From Cunninghamia lanceolata (lineage: Eukaryota; Streptophyta; Pinopsida; Cupressales; Cupressaceae), in NCBI GenBank assembly GCA_027924645.1, contig BSBN01000829.1, forward strand, positions 9,052,001 through 9,116,000: 64,000 nt of DNA, in the 5' to 3' direction. Within the stretch, counting starts at the first letter, position 1. Each line of letters opens with the position of its first letter. Under the pieces are notes generated by a model. It saw only the letters and a list, made by a program, of their open reading frames with translations, had not been told where the DNA came from and ran no database searches. Made by a program: the position numbers and the translations under genes. Shown piece after piece: positions 12,400-24,752 of the stretch.

Positions 12400-13545
12400 C
12401 AGTGGTCCATCATCAAGAGAAAGATAGCAAGCAAGGGAAGAGAGAACATGAATGACAGTATGCAGACTTAAGACCACTTAAAAGGAGAGAGAGATGTGAG
12501 GCGGAAACCAAGATCAATTAAGGGAGAAGGATAGCTGCCTATCAAACCTAGTGAAGTGAGGGACAAAGAGGAGTGGGGGACATCTAGGCACACTAAGACA
12601 AAACAAACAAAGAAAGACTAACTAGGATAAGAGGAAGACCCAAGTAAAGAAAATTAAAAAAACAAACAAAGGAGCAAGGCCACAAATTAGAAGGTAACAA
12701 AAAGAGGAATAACTATAATACAATCAACCATAAAGAACAAACCGAGGATGAAAGAGATAAGATAATTAAATAATTAAATAAATAATAAAAAAGGGGGGGA
12801 CAACTAAAGATGTTAAAATGTGAGGGATAGATTGGGAAAAGCTACATATAAGGAACAAGAGAGGGCTCCAAGTTAAAAGAGAGAGAGGGGTGAACTACGA
12901 AGGCAAAGGAGGGGAGGCTAACAAAAAAGAAAGGTAAGCCAATAACTATCCAAAGGAGGAAAGAAACTAACTGGGAGAAAGCATAAGAGAGAAGAGTAAA
13001 TCATAAAAGGGAAGACAAGCTACAACGACCAAATAGTATATATAAATATATATTCACAACAAACTCCAAGCCACAAACGGAGCACCAGGGGGCAACAAGA
13101 AATGAAGGATACGGTTAAAAACCTAGAAATTAAAGAGGAGGGAGAAGGGGGAAATGAGATCCAGAGGTTGGAGATGGGAGGTTAAGCTAGGGGACAAGAG
13201 TATGAGAAATAAAAAGGTGAGAACGGGCCAAGGAGGGTAAAGAGGAGGAAGGACAAGGAGCAAAGGGAAAGGGGGGAGAGGAGCCTAGGGGGGAGAAGAA
13301 AAGGGGATAAGATGAGGGCAAAAGAGGAGGGGAAAAGACTCAATCCTACAAAAGGGGACAAGGAGGGGATAGAGGGGGGCGGGGGCAAGAACCGGTAAAG
13401 AGGAGAAAAAAGGACAAAGATAGGAGAAGGGAGAGGGGAGCTAACAAGATCGGGTTAGGAAAGAGAGGGGAGGGGTAAGAGGGAAGGATGGGGAAGAGAA
13501 ATTGACTAAGAGTGAAGGAAATCATGATGGGGTAAGAGGGGAGGC
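12400..13545 (+). repeat. About 1.1-kb purine-rich tract
   Basis: The plus strand is strongly skewed to A and G for about 1.1 kb, moving from AGA/AAC-rich to GGGGAGA-rich, with few T. Open frames here on the minus strand (Pro/Ser/Leu-rich) are composition artefacts. There is no gene. Such tracts can form triplex structures, and it may be decayed GA-rich repeat related to the GAGATAGGGAGATAG units downstream. Confidence 0.6.
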
Positions 13546-14434
13546 TTTTTACTCTTTTTGAAAATACACCTCTTAAATCTTGGATCTCCCATCAATATAT
13601 GAACCTCCTTAAAGATCGTTTCTAGTGAAGGAGGAGCACAAATTAACATTGGTAGCTTCTTTACACATTGATCCATAAGGATTTGTTAAACACTAAGAAT
13701 CATCACTAATGAATTACTCAAATAATCAATAATAAAATATTTAATTTTGTTCATCAGGTGAAATAATCACTTTTCTAGACTATGTTCCAATATTTCAGGG
13801 ATAGGAATGGTGGGGCAGTAGGGGTTGTGTTTTGGGGCATTTTGGATTTCATGCCCTAAATTGCTTTACACAATCCTTCATATGATTTGATTCATGATAC
13901 ATGGTTTGAGAAGGATACACATGATATACCCTTACCCTCTAGTGATAAAATTATGAATGATACTTTATGTGGTGAAGCTACACCTTCGTTAATCCTTCAT
14001 GACATTGTTATTCCTTGTGATGATGATGTCCTTCATGTGATATGTTAGGACATAATGCAAAGTTAACATGGCATGAACTCTCTTGGAAGGGTAAGTATGG
14101 ACTATAAGAACATTGAACTAGTTGGATCTATTAAGCTCACCATTTATGAAAGAACCTTTTAAAAGGTTAACCTTAATTAGGTAAGGTTATGTTTTCAGTG
14201 TGGTTGTTTGTGCAACAATGTGTAAATTAATTTTACTGAAGGATAAATCTAACTATAATATACTAACATTTTAATAACCATGAGAGCTAGGACTAACAAC
14301 TAGACTAAAAACTTGACAAACAATACAACTTGGACACATGTAGGACTTGGAAAATGGAAAAGAATATATAATTAAATGTGGAAAACAATGAAAAAGTTGT
14401 ATTAGTTGCACCTATATAGAGAAGTGGTTTAGAG
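13546..14434 (+). other. Unassigned DNA with a short plus-strand coding-like remnant
   Basis: Between about 13,870 and 14,045 the plus strand stays open for roughly 55 codons, with normal-looking protein composition (HDTWFEKD..., then Asp-rich DDDVLH), and ends at TAG. It resembles no family I know and may be a fragment of a gene carried by the transposon or of an older retroelement. The rest shows nothing I can name. Confidence 0.3.
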
Positions 14435-14605
14435 GTTGGTTAGGGGAATTATTTAGGGTTTAGAGGTTTAGGGTTGCTCAGGTTTAGGGGTTTAGGGTTT
14501 ACAGTTTAAAGAGAGATAGAGAGAGGGGATTGATAGAGTTTGGGAGAGATAGAGGAGACAAAGGGGAGAGATAGGAGATAGAGAGTGAGAGACATGTCTA
14601 GAGAC

Positions 14606-14645
<40 letters not shown>

Positions 14646-16345
14646 AGAGGTAGAGGGATGATAGAGATAGGAAGATAGAGGTTTAGGGTTGCTTGGGTTT
14701 AGGGGCATTATTTAGGGTTTAGGGTTTAGGGTTTTGGGGTTAGGGGTTAAGGTTTAGAGGTTTAGGGTTTAGGGTTTAGAGAGAGATGAAGGACCAATAG
14801 GGAGATATAGAGGAGTCTAAAGGGAGAGATAGGGATATAAAGAGTGAGGGACATGGCAAGAGATATAGGGAGAGAGATTGAGAGGTAGAGGGACAAAGGT
14901 GATAGGGAGATAGGGGAGAGATAGGGAGATAGTGGTTTATGGTTACTTGGGTTTAGGGTTTAGGGGTTTGGGGTTTAGGGTTTCTCAGGTTTAGGGGTTA
15001 GGGGTTAGGGTTTAGGAGCATTATAATTTAGGGTTTAGGATTTATTGTTTAGGGGTTAGTGGTTAGGTTTAGAGGTTTCGGGTTTTGGATTTAGGGTTTA
15101 TAGAGAGAAAAGAATGATAGGGAGATATAGAGGAGTCTGAGGGGAGAGATAGGGAGATAGAGAGTGAGGGATATGGCTAGAGACATAGGGAGAGAGATTG
15201 AGAGGTAGAGGGACACAGGTGATAGGGAGATAGGGGAGAGATAGGGAGATAGTGGTTTAGGGTTACTTGGGTTTAGGGTTTACGGGTTTGGGGTTTAAGG
15301 TTTAGGGGTTTAGGGTTTCTCAGGTTTAGGGGTCAAGGGTTAGGGTTTAGGGGCATTATTTAGGGTTTTGGATTTAAATTGTTTAGGGGTAAGGGGTTAG
15401 GTTTAGAGGTTTAGGGTTTTGGATTTAGGGTTTATAGAGAGAGGAATTATAGGGAGATAGAGAGAGGAGATGGAGGAGAGAGATAAGGAGATAGAGAGTG
15501 AGGCACATGGCCAGGGACATAGGGTGAGAGATCAAGAGAGGTAGAGGGATGATAGAGATAGGGAGATAGGGGAGAGATAGGGAGATATAGGTTTTGAGTT
15601 GATTGGATTTAGGGTGTACCTAGGTTTAGGGTTTCTCAGTTTTGGAGATAGCTAGATAGAAAGAGAGGAGACAGATAGGGAGAGATAGAGGTGACAAAGG
15701 GGAGAGATAGGGAGATAGAGAGTGAGTGATATGTTTAGAGAAATAGGGAGAAGGATTGAGAGGTAGAAGGATGATAGAGATAGGGAGATAAGGGAGAGAT
15801 AGGAGATAGAGTTTAGGGTTGCTCACGTTTAGGGTTTAGGGGTTAAGGTTTAGAGGTTTAGGGTTTAGTGTTTAGAGAGAGAGGACCAATAGGGGGATAT
15901 AGAGTGAGGGACATGGCTAAAGCATAGGGAGAGAGATTGAGAGGTAGAGGAATGATAGTGATGGGGAGATAGTGAGATAGAGAGATAGAGGTTTAGGGTT
16001 TCTTGGGTTTAGTGTTTAGGATTTAGGGGTTTATGGTTTCTCAAGTTTAGGGTTTAGGGTTTACGAAATAGGGGTTAGGGGTTAGGGGTTAGGTTTAATC
16101 ATGCATCCTAGTCATTCCCCTATCATTCCTATATATCCTATCTCTCCCCTCTATCTTTCCCTCTCCCTTATTGACCAAGCAAATGGAAACAAGAAAACTA
16201 GGACTCCCTTTCTTAGGTTTAGGGTTTAGGGCTTAGGGGAATTGTTTAGGGTTTATGGTTTAGGGGTTAGGGTTTAGTATTTGGAAGAATTATTTAGGGT
16301 TACTTGGGTTTAGGGTTTAGGGGCATTATTTAGGGTTTATAGTTG
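14435..16345 (+). repeat. Interstitial telomere-like array (TTTAGGG variants) mixed with GAGATAGGGAGATAG units
   Basis: Blocks of TTTAGGG, TTTAGGGG and TTAGGGG alternate with blocks of GAGAGATAGGGAGATAGAGAG and GTGAGGGACATGGC. The latter marker recurs near 14,585, 14,840, 15,160, 15,490, 15,716 and 15,905, giving irregular units of about 190-330 bp. A (GA)n run lies at about 14,608-14,642. Past the end, near 16,380-16,425, short CCCTAAAC words appear in the opposite sense. TTTAGGG is the standard plant telomere repeat. Here it lies inside the transposon, flanked by non-telomeric DNA on both sides. Confidence 0.75.
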
Positions 16346-16923
16346 CATGTCAAAAGTAGTCTCTCTCTCTCTCTCTCTAAATCCATAAACCCTAAACAAT
16401 GGCCCCAATCCCTAACCCCTAACCCGCATCTACCTGTCTCCTGTATCTATTCAAAAGTGCCTTTAAAATACTATGAGATACCTTAGTATAAGTAAATCAT
16501 ATAAAAATCAAATATATATATCATAATAATCCTATATAAAATTTGATAGTTTTTCCAAAATCTCTCCTTTCATATGATACAGTCTTTCTAAAATTTGGAT
16601 TGTATTTTATAGCTAAAATGCCTAAATACTTAAAATGCTAAAAATGCTAAAATAATAAAATAAAAAACAATGAATACAATAGGGAAAAAGAAAATGGATT
16701 TCCATTTTGGAGATCATAAAAAGCAAAAAAGGACTGCGTTTTTGCAAACCTGTGGCTTGCAAAACGCAGTCTCATCTTCAAAGAATGGATATCAGAGCTG
16801 AGGAACGGATATCCGATCCAAAGAGGTAAGATTTCATGCATTTTTTTTGTTTGTTTTGTATATTCAAGCAAATTTTTTGGTTTTTATGCTAAGTGGGTAT
16901 GTTTTATAATTTAATTAGGTAAA
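16346..16923 (+). promoter_or_regulatory. Upstream region of the plus-strand transposon gene
   Basis: It contains a (CT)n run at about 16,357-16,378. A hairpin lies at 16,732-16,771, with arms GACTGCGTTTTTGCAA and TTGCAAAACGCAGTC around a 9-base loop. Three GGATATCC-related motifs lie at about 16,692-16,707, 16,785-16,795 and 16,805-16,815. The same motif lies upstream of the minus-strand gene and near both element ends. This suggests promoter and subterminal control by one DNA-binding protein. No clear TATA box can be assigned. Confidence 0.45.
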
Positions 16924-18954
16924 ATGGATGCACAAAATGAAAACCCAAACCCTCCACCACCAAACCCTCTCCCTCCAACAATAGAAGAGAATATTCAAAT
17001 AAATATTGATCATATAAGTAGGATCATAGAAATGTATCACCGCCACCCTCGATTGTCTATAATGACATCAAATTTAGAGGGAATCATTAATCATATTCAA
17101 ACCTTGTCAACCCAACATGAATCATTTAGGCAATGGCGAGAAGCCAAGAAGGCCGAATATGCTAACGGTTTGTCATATAAGGAAGTCAAAGATTTAGAGA
17201 TTATAAAAACTATGTTAGCCCAACACTTTGTCAATCCTAAAACTGGATTGCATGTTGATGTCCGTAAGCCCAAGTTTTCAATCAAATGGTGTATTCATGA
17301 GGGCATTAGTCAAAACTTTTGGGATCATTGGTGGATGGTTTTTGATAAACCACCCAACAACAATTTATATGTGCCTTTGTATTTCCTCCGTAAACTCTAT
17401 GCAGACTTCGTCATGGGTCAACATGTTAATTATTTTGATTTTAGAGAGTTTCAAGGAGTGGGCAAGGGAATGCCTCAAGATAGATCTAGGGCAATTAGAC
17501 AAGTACAAGGTCCCTATATTCCCCCTCCTGCTATCCCTTCTCCACCCCCAATACAGCACCCAAACGTTGTTACAAATGCAACACAACAAGGCCTTAGTGC
17601 CATACACTCTTTGACCGAGCATTTGATTATATAGACATCTCAGTTTGCACAAGCACATGATGAAGGTGATGATATTGGATCACCTGTTACTACTAGACCG
17701 TCGTCGTCCAGACATGTATGTGTGCCTCATCATTGCATTTCTTGCAATCATTTATACTTGGGTCCTATTATGGAGAGTAGTGAGCCACCGTTGAACACAT
17801 CAGAGTATGATCTTCATTCACGAGATGAGGCAATGGGGTCCAGAACTCAAGCTGAAGGGTTAGGGACAAGAGTAGAAGCTATCGGATCAATAAACAATAG
17901 AGAAGGAGAAATGCATGAGCAATCTTTTGCGCAGGTAAAATTTAAAGTTAAATTTTATGGTCTATTCCATTTGAATATATAAACAACTTTATTAGTACTA
18001 ATGTATCGAAGTGGGATAATAGTTGATGACAGAGGAGGAGTTGACAGAAGTTCATCATGGAACTTTGTCTGCCATCCAATTTGGCTTGGACTTGCAGGTA
18101 TAATTTGTGTACACATCAACTTTTTTTAATGCATTTATTTCTTTGTAAGTAATTATATATTAATTTATATCTTGATGTTAATTTTATTTTATAGTCAATC
18201 AAAAATGTGAATGATGTGGCATCTTTGCCAATAGTCTTTTCTCAAACTCCTGATCGAACCAAGGGACTATCATTTGCAGAACGGCTTTCTCAACGCCAAC
18301 AAAGGGTGGAGGTAATTTGATTGAATTGTACTTTAATTGATAATTTAGAAAACTTAAATATTTGATTACAGTCATTTAGAGTCTTACATTTTTGTCTTTC
18401 TTAATTGATGCAGGAGGCCTCGATGGTGGTATGTGCTTGTTTTCTAGTAGATAAGTTTTTGTGTAGTGCATTTCCTATTTTGTTTAATAATTATATATTA
18501 ATTTATTTCAATGTTACTTTGCTTTTATGTAGTCTGTTGAGAATGTGAGTGATGTGCCACCTTTGGCATCATGCTTCACTAGGACACCTGATCGTCTTAA
18601 GAGAAAATCATTTGCAGAATGATTGTCCGAACAACAACATAGAGTCGAGGTAATTGAATTGAATTTTTCTAAATAATTGATAGTTTATCTAGTGGTCTTA
18701 TAGTTGATTGTAGTGATTTAGATGTATGTTAATAAATGAAAGTTCTTAATTGTAGTAGATAAGAATCTATTTACTAACTTTAACTTATTTTTATTTACCA
18801 TTGAAAAGATTTATCAAATTTGTGTTTTGACTTGTTAATGCAGGAAACTTCACCTCCATCAATTACTAGACATTTTGGTACAAAGAGGACACTTTTTCAG
18901 GATCCATCACAGATTGAGGATCCATCACAGATTGAGGGTCAAGTGGACTTATAG
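16924..18954 (+). pseudogene. Six-exon plus-strand gene of the 25-kb transposon, function unknown
   Basis: ATG at 16,924 opens a gene I assemble as exons 16,924-17,934, 18,035-18,097, 18,195-18,311, 18,414-18,428, 18,533-18,649 and 18,844-18,954. All junctions are GT/AG and phase 0. The product would be 477 residues. It has a Pro-rich N-terminus (PNPPPPNPLPP), then a Trp/Tyr-rich globular part (about residues 60-180), a Pro-rich linker and short C-terminal exons. Exons 3 and 5 are both exactly 39 codons and similar (..NVNDV..TPD R..SFAE), so one is a duplicate. In the last exon DPSQIE is repeated. Two in-frame stops (TAG 17,632; TGA 18,620) fit CAG and CGA decay. I do not recognise the family. 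It converges on the transposase candidate, so it may be an accessory transposition protein, which is inference. Confidence 0.6.
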
Positions 18955-19795
18955 TATTTGATGTAGCTATTTGGCATGTAGATTGTATATAGATTTTGAG
19001 ACATGGCATATGCCACATTTTGTAAAAAAATATTTTGAGTTGGCATATTTGCCAAATTTTTGTATATGTCTACCATTATGGACTAGATTTTAATGTATAT
19101 ACACCTTGATATACAATATAATTTAAATTCCTTATGTTCAAGTCATGATGCTTCCCATGATGCCATACATTATGATGATAGTTCTTTAGTCCATTGATGA
19201 TATGTTTAGCATTGAGAATGGTTTTAGATCAAGAGAATGGTTTTAGATCAATAGAATCAATATGAAAAAATTCCTTATATATGCCCTAATCAAATAAGGT
19301 CATGATAAACCATTTCATCATGTATTTAGTCTTCATCTTGTCAAATTTTGTAAATATGTCAAAGTTGTCATACGAAAAATGTAAAAAAAATGCAAAAGTA
19401 TGGAAGATGAATAGTCAAGTACTCAAGAGTCAGTTGGAGACTATTGGTTTCCCCCAAATCATGTATAAATATGCATAAAACTTCATGGAAAGGCATTGGA
19501 GATGTATTGAAAACATTTTGAAGATGAATTGAAGACATGTTTGAAGGAAATTAATGTCAAGAACCTCTATGTCAAGGACACTGGGGGCACATTATAAACA
19601 TAAAAAACTTACATCTTGGGGGGAGGTGCCAATAAGGCCAATAAGGATACTATTTCAGTTGGGTGTGTGTGTGTGTGTGCAAATCCCATTTATGGCCGAG
19701 AAGCTCTCTATTTACTATTATTCAACTCTTGTTGATAGGAGGTTGGCTCTACAACTATTGCAATTTGTGTGTGAAACCTAGATGCCTACGAGATC

Positions 19796-19835
<40 letters not shown>

Positions 19836-20059
19836 CCTACAAGACAGTCATTCATGAAATTACTATGCAAAGAGGGTTTATAAGTTCCATTAGGGTTTAT
19901 GACTATCCTAAAACAACATCATGTATATGCTCATAAAAGCCATCAAACTTTGAGACTAAACTTGTCATTAGATAAGGAGTGGAAATCTAAAGTCACATTC
20001 CCAAAAACCTCTTAAAATCACATGTCTTCTCTTATAAAAACTAGGGTCTTTGCCGATAC
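18955..20059. other. Intergenic DNA inside the transposon with microsatellites
   Basis: AT-rich DNA follows the plus-strand gene; a polyadenylation signal is plausible but not assignable. It includes (GT)n at about 19,661-19,679 and (ATGT)n at about 19,796-19,832. No coding stretch of recognisable family is seen. Confidence 0.5.
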
Positions 20060-21610
20060 ATTGTTCCGTAAGAGCAAAGTCACTTAAGATCCTAAGAGCA
20101 AAAACCTTGCCAGGTGTCATATTTTTTGTTCTACTCATCGTGGGGTCGAATGGACTGTGCCAACATGTCAGGGTGGGCAAGTAAATGCTAGGGGAGGTCT
20201 CGTTTTGTGCGCCAAGCATCCAGTCATTCTGGGCAAGAGGCTACTAGCAAAGTCCCTTAAGATCCCTGAGACCAAAAAATACCAAAATTTGACCGGGCAG
20301 TTCTTAGAATTTGTGATAGTTAGGAATGTTCTATTTGGACCTACAAGTGCATGTGACATCCTTGCACAATAACCTCTCTCATTTTTGCTCAACTCCATTT
20401 CATTTGACCGTGTCGAAATCAAACGCATTGTTGTAAAATGCTTCAATTTGATGCGGTGGAAAGGTGCTAGGTGCGACATTTTTCATTCCATAGCTTGTGT
20501 GGTCAAACGGACTATACCAACACATCAGGGTGGGTGGGTAAATGCTAGTGGAGGTCTCGTTTTATGCGCCAAGCATCCCAGTCATTACGGACAAGAGGTT
20601 ACCGGCAAAGTCCCTTAAGATCCATGAGACCAAAAAACTACCAAACTTTGACGGAGTAGTTCTCAGAATTCATGACAGTTGGGATTGTTTTGTTTCAACC
20701 TACAAGTGTATGTAGCATCTTTCCACAATAACCTCTCTCATTTTTGGTCAACTCCATTCTGTTTGAGCATGCCGAAATCAAACGCATTGTTGCAAAATGC
20801 TTCAATTTGATGCAGTGGAAAGGTGCTAGGTGCGACATTTTTTATTCCATAGCTCGTGGGGTCAAACAGACTATGCCAATGCATCGAGGTGGGTAGGTAA
20901 ATTCTAGTGGAGGTCTTGTTTTGTGCGCCAAGTGTCCCAGTCATTCCGGGCAAGAGGCTACCAGCAAAGTCCCTTAAGATCCCTGAGACAAAAAAACTAC
21001 CAAACTTTGACGGAGCAGTTCTCAGAATTCGTGACAGTTGGGATTGTTCTATTTAGACCTACAAGGGTATGTGGCCTCTGTCCACAATAACCTCTCTCAT
21101 TTTTTGTCAACTACATTCTGTTTGACCGTGCCGAAATGAAACGCATTGTTGCAAAATGCTTCAATTTGATGCAGTGGAAAGGTGCTAGGTGCGACATTTT
21201 TCATTCCATCGCTCATGGGGTCAAACAGACTGTGCCAAAACATCGTGGTGGGTGAGAAAATGCTAGTGGAGGTCTCATTTTGTGCACCAAGTGTCCCAGT
21301 CATTCCGGGCAAGAGGCTACCGACAAAGTCCCTTTAGATCCCTGAGACCAAAAAACTACCAAACTTTGACGGAGCAGTTCTCAAAATTTGTGATAGTTGG
21401 GAATGTTTTGTTTGGAACTACAGGTGCATGTGGCGTCTGTCCACAATAACCTCTCTCGTTTTTGGTCAACTCCATTCTGTTTGACCGTGCTAAAATCAAA
21501 CGCATTGTTGAAAAATGCTTCAATTTGATGCAGTGGAAAGGTGCTAGGTGCGACATTTTTCATTCCATAGCTCATGGGGTCGAATGGATTGTGCCAACGT
21601 GTCAGGGTAG

Positions 21611-24600
21611 TGTTGTGTGGTTACACAACATGCCCCATTTTGACTTGGCAAAACAGGGACCCAACTTTTTGGCTTGGCTTGTGTTGTCTGCTTTCTGGCG
21701 GTTTGGTAAAAATGAGTCAGGTGCATCATCATCATGATATTCGATGAGGTTGGTCATCATCATGAGGTCAGTTTGTCAAAGTTCATATTTTGTTTCTATG
21801 ACCTCATACTTAGAAAGAGCTTGAAATTCCATGCAGGTTTCCCTTTTACATCACCCTAAAATTCGTCCATATGAGAAAGTTATGACAAGTCAAAGGTCTA
21901 GTCAAACATGATTTTAGGAGGGTCATATTTCATAACAACGAGCATCATGATATCATAACATCACCTGATATTATAATATCATGCTGATATTATAATATCA
22001 CCCTGCTTAGAAAATCCACCATCTGCATATTTGCATGCGCATGTCAAAGTCCTATCGGAGGATCATCATCCTGATCTTTCAAGAGAGGGTCATATTTGCT
22101 GATATTCGCTAATATGATGATGACATCATCATATCCTCATGATCTCCTTTTGCATGATCATGATGATCACCCTATCTTTTAAGGGGGGTGATACTCTCAG
22201 CAGCATGATCATATTTTAAATATCACCCTAGCGTTAACCTGATGATGACCTCAACTCATCCTCATGCTCTAAAGACAGAATATGATGGTTACGTCATCAT
22301 GATATGAGCAGGAGGATCATATTTTTATCCTCAGTCATGTTGTCAAGGTCATCATGATCTTGATCTATCACCCGATAAAAATCATGCAGTCCCAATATCC
22401 GGACGTCAATTTTGGGTGATAGTGTGTTTTACCCGTCAAATGGCCTTATGCTTTTCGCAAGCATCATGATCTTGGTCTATCACCTGACATTTCGTAATGT
22501 CCTCCTGCCGAGAAATATGACCTTTTGCAAATATCCTGATAACGTCATCCCGATCTGATAAACGAAGAAGCAAATATTAGGAGGACATCATCATCACATT
22601 TCCCTTCGGCAGGATATTTTCCAAAACATGATCCGGTTCGCTAATATGATGATGACGTCATCATATCCTCCCGATCTCCTTTCGCATGATCATGATGATC
22701 ATCCTATCTTTTAAGGGAGGGTGATATTCCATTCCTTAGCAGGATCATATTTTAAATATCACCTAGTGCGGATATGATGATGATCATCATCATCATCCTG
22801 ATCTTTCGAGAGGGTTACCTTGGCCGCAAAGGGGTCATATTACATTCACCACCTGATCATGTTCCTTAGGTGACCCAATATTACATTTATCCCCTGATCT
22901 TAACTAAACATGATGATGACGTCACCATGATATTCCATTCCTCAGCAGCAGGATCATATTCCAAATCCTCCTATTTTCCTTCGACATGATGATGATGATG
23001 ATGTCATTCTTTCCCCAATATACAGAAGTGAAACATGACGGTGACATCATCAGGACATTCGAGAAGGGGGAACATCATATTCACGATATCCTGCAGATAG
23101 AGGTAGAAAGCCCTGAGTTTCCCCATCGGCATAATTTTAACCATCGGCCGCGCTTTAAATTTTCTTCCTGACAGTGTGTAGTCACGCCGATACATACATG
23201 CATCATATACAGAGCCGGATTCGAAGGAAGGTTAAAGCTAGTTTTTCCTTGTATATTTTGCGATGTATATGCACTATTTTGAACCCGATATACATGAAAA
23301 TGGGCAGGAAAACAGAGCGATAGAAATTTGAAAGCCCGACTACCTGATTTTTAGTCAACGATGGTTGACCCGAGTGTTTTGATGCTGTTTATGCATTTAG
23401 TGCATAATTTTCACTGATTTGAAGCCCGATTGCCTGTAGCTGCACATTTTGAGGCCTGTTTAATGTGAATTTTAACTTCATGCTGTGTTCCACATGATGA
23501 TGAACTTAATGTTTGTCTGTTTATTTACAGGAAGTCATGATGCTGTTAGAGCTGTTGCTGAGCATTGTATGGTTGCACATGGAGGCAACATGAACTAGAA
23601 ATGAGGAGGATATTGTCAAATATGCTGTTTGCCAGCTGGAGACCGAATCAAGTTGAAGATGCTGGAATATTCTGTGCCAGCTATACATTTGCCAACTGGT
23701 GAAGCATGTGCTTTTCATCTAGACCGTTGATTATTATGAGAGGATCATGATCCTTGGATCATTGTAACTATTTTCTGGCATTTGCTCTATATAAGAGCCA
23801 GAGCTTGTCAAAAATAGAGGAGATAGACAGACACATCTGGCACATTAAGGACAATTACTGTAGAATCAATTAGGAGATCGGATTACTGAGACTAATGAGG
23901 ATAGAATTGTTGAAATGTCAAGGTTCTTTCTTCAGATGACTGTAAATGTACCTGTTCTTGAGCATACTGAATGAATATGAAGTTTCAGATTACATCCTGA
24001 TTGTAAATTTTACGTAATCTTCCTATTGATTTCTGGATATGTACTGGTGAATGCTGTGTTCAACTAGAAGCGCTTTCATTTCATTACATGTTGTTATCAA
24101 CTTTTCCTTTGAAGATTTGCACTGGATCATGCGGATTTGTGGAATGTCCTGGTGAAGTATGATTTTAGTTTCCTTCTTTTCATTGCATGTATGGGAGCTT
24201 GTATGTGGATCAGTGATCTCAGTCAAGTAGTTTTGGGAATCTCATTCTTTAACCATTTTCCTTTATTTTAATTTCATAAATTCATCACCATAACTGCAAG
24301 TCATGACAAATAATAAGCAGAAATAGAGAGGTATGCTGAAATCCCGTAGGTAACTGAAAATCATTAGCATATTTGAGTTAAATGCATGTAGTATTAAAAA
24401 TATCATGCAAAGAATCATAAATAATGGTAGAAATCATGCAAATATCAGCCTGTAGACACATTATTTGACTAAATTCACAGTGCAGAGGTAGAATTATTAG
24501 AGATTTATGTAGAGCAGACATACAGAGTAGGATATTTGGAGGAATAATGATGAACTTTGCAGAAATACGTAAGGCCTCTGAATGGAAAATAGCAACACAC

Positions 24601-24752
24601 ATCAACCACTGAGTAACGTCAGTAGATTAAGACCTAATTAATGGAGACTTGGGATCATGAATTCTCTGAATTCATCGTATCTTTCAAGATGAGTAAAGGT
24701 TGTTGTGTAACTTTTATTCTATGTTTGTGTATGATCAACATCATCAACAACA
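21611..24752 (+). mobile_element. Solo LTR, 3,142 bp, nested in the tandem repeats
   Basis: It begins TGTTGTGTGG and ends CATCAACAACA, and is flanked by a perfect 5-bp duplication GGTAG (21,606-21,610 and 24,753-24,757). The 359-bp repeat resumes exactly after it. A TATA box, CTCTATATAAGAGCC, at about 23,785 gives plus orientation, a U3 of about 2.2 kb and the remainder as R-U5. No primer site, polypurine tract or coding region is present, so it looks like one LTR left after recombination. The U3 is packed with ATCATGATGATGA words, two perfect TGACGTCA palindromes and a duplicated segment of about 150 bp (22,108 and 22,640). Confidence 0.75.
22108..22924 (+). promoter_or_regulatory. bZIP-type TGACGTCA sites and duplicated block in the solo-LTR U3
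   Basis: TGACGTCA occurs at 22,653-22,660 and 22,917-22,924, with related TGACATCA near 22,120 and TTACGTCA near 22,290. The block starting GCTAATATGATGATGAC occurs at 22,108 and again 532 bp later. TGACGTCA is a known bZIP (TGA/CREB class) core. Enhancer function in the U3 is inference. Confidence 0.45.

Noticed and set aside
13182..13388. Pro/Ser/Leu-rich minus-strand open frame
   Set aside because: It lies wholly in the purine-rich tract and its composition follows directly from poly-purine DNA on the other strand.
14435..16345. A true chromosome end
   Set aside because: The TTTAGGG array is degenerate, mixed with other units, and flanked on both sides by transposon sequence.
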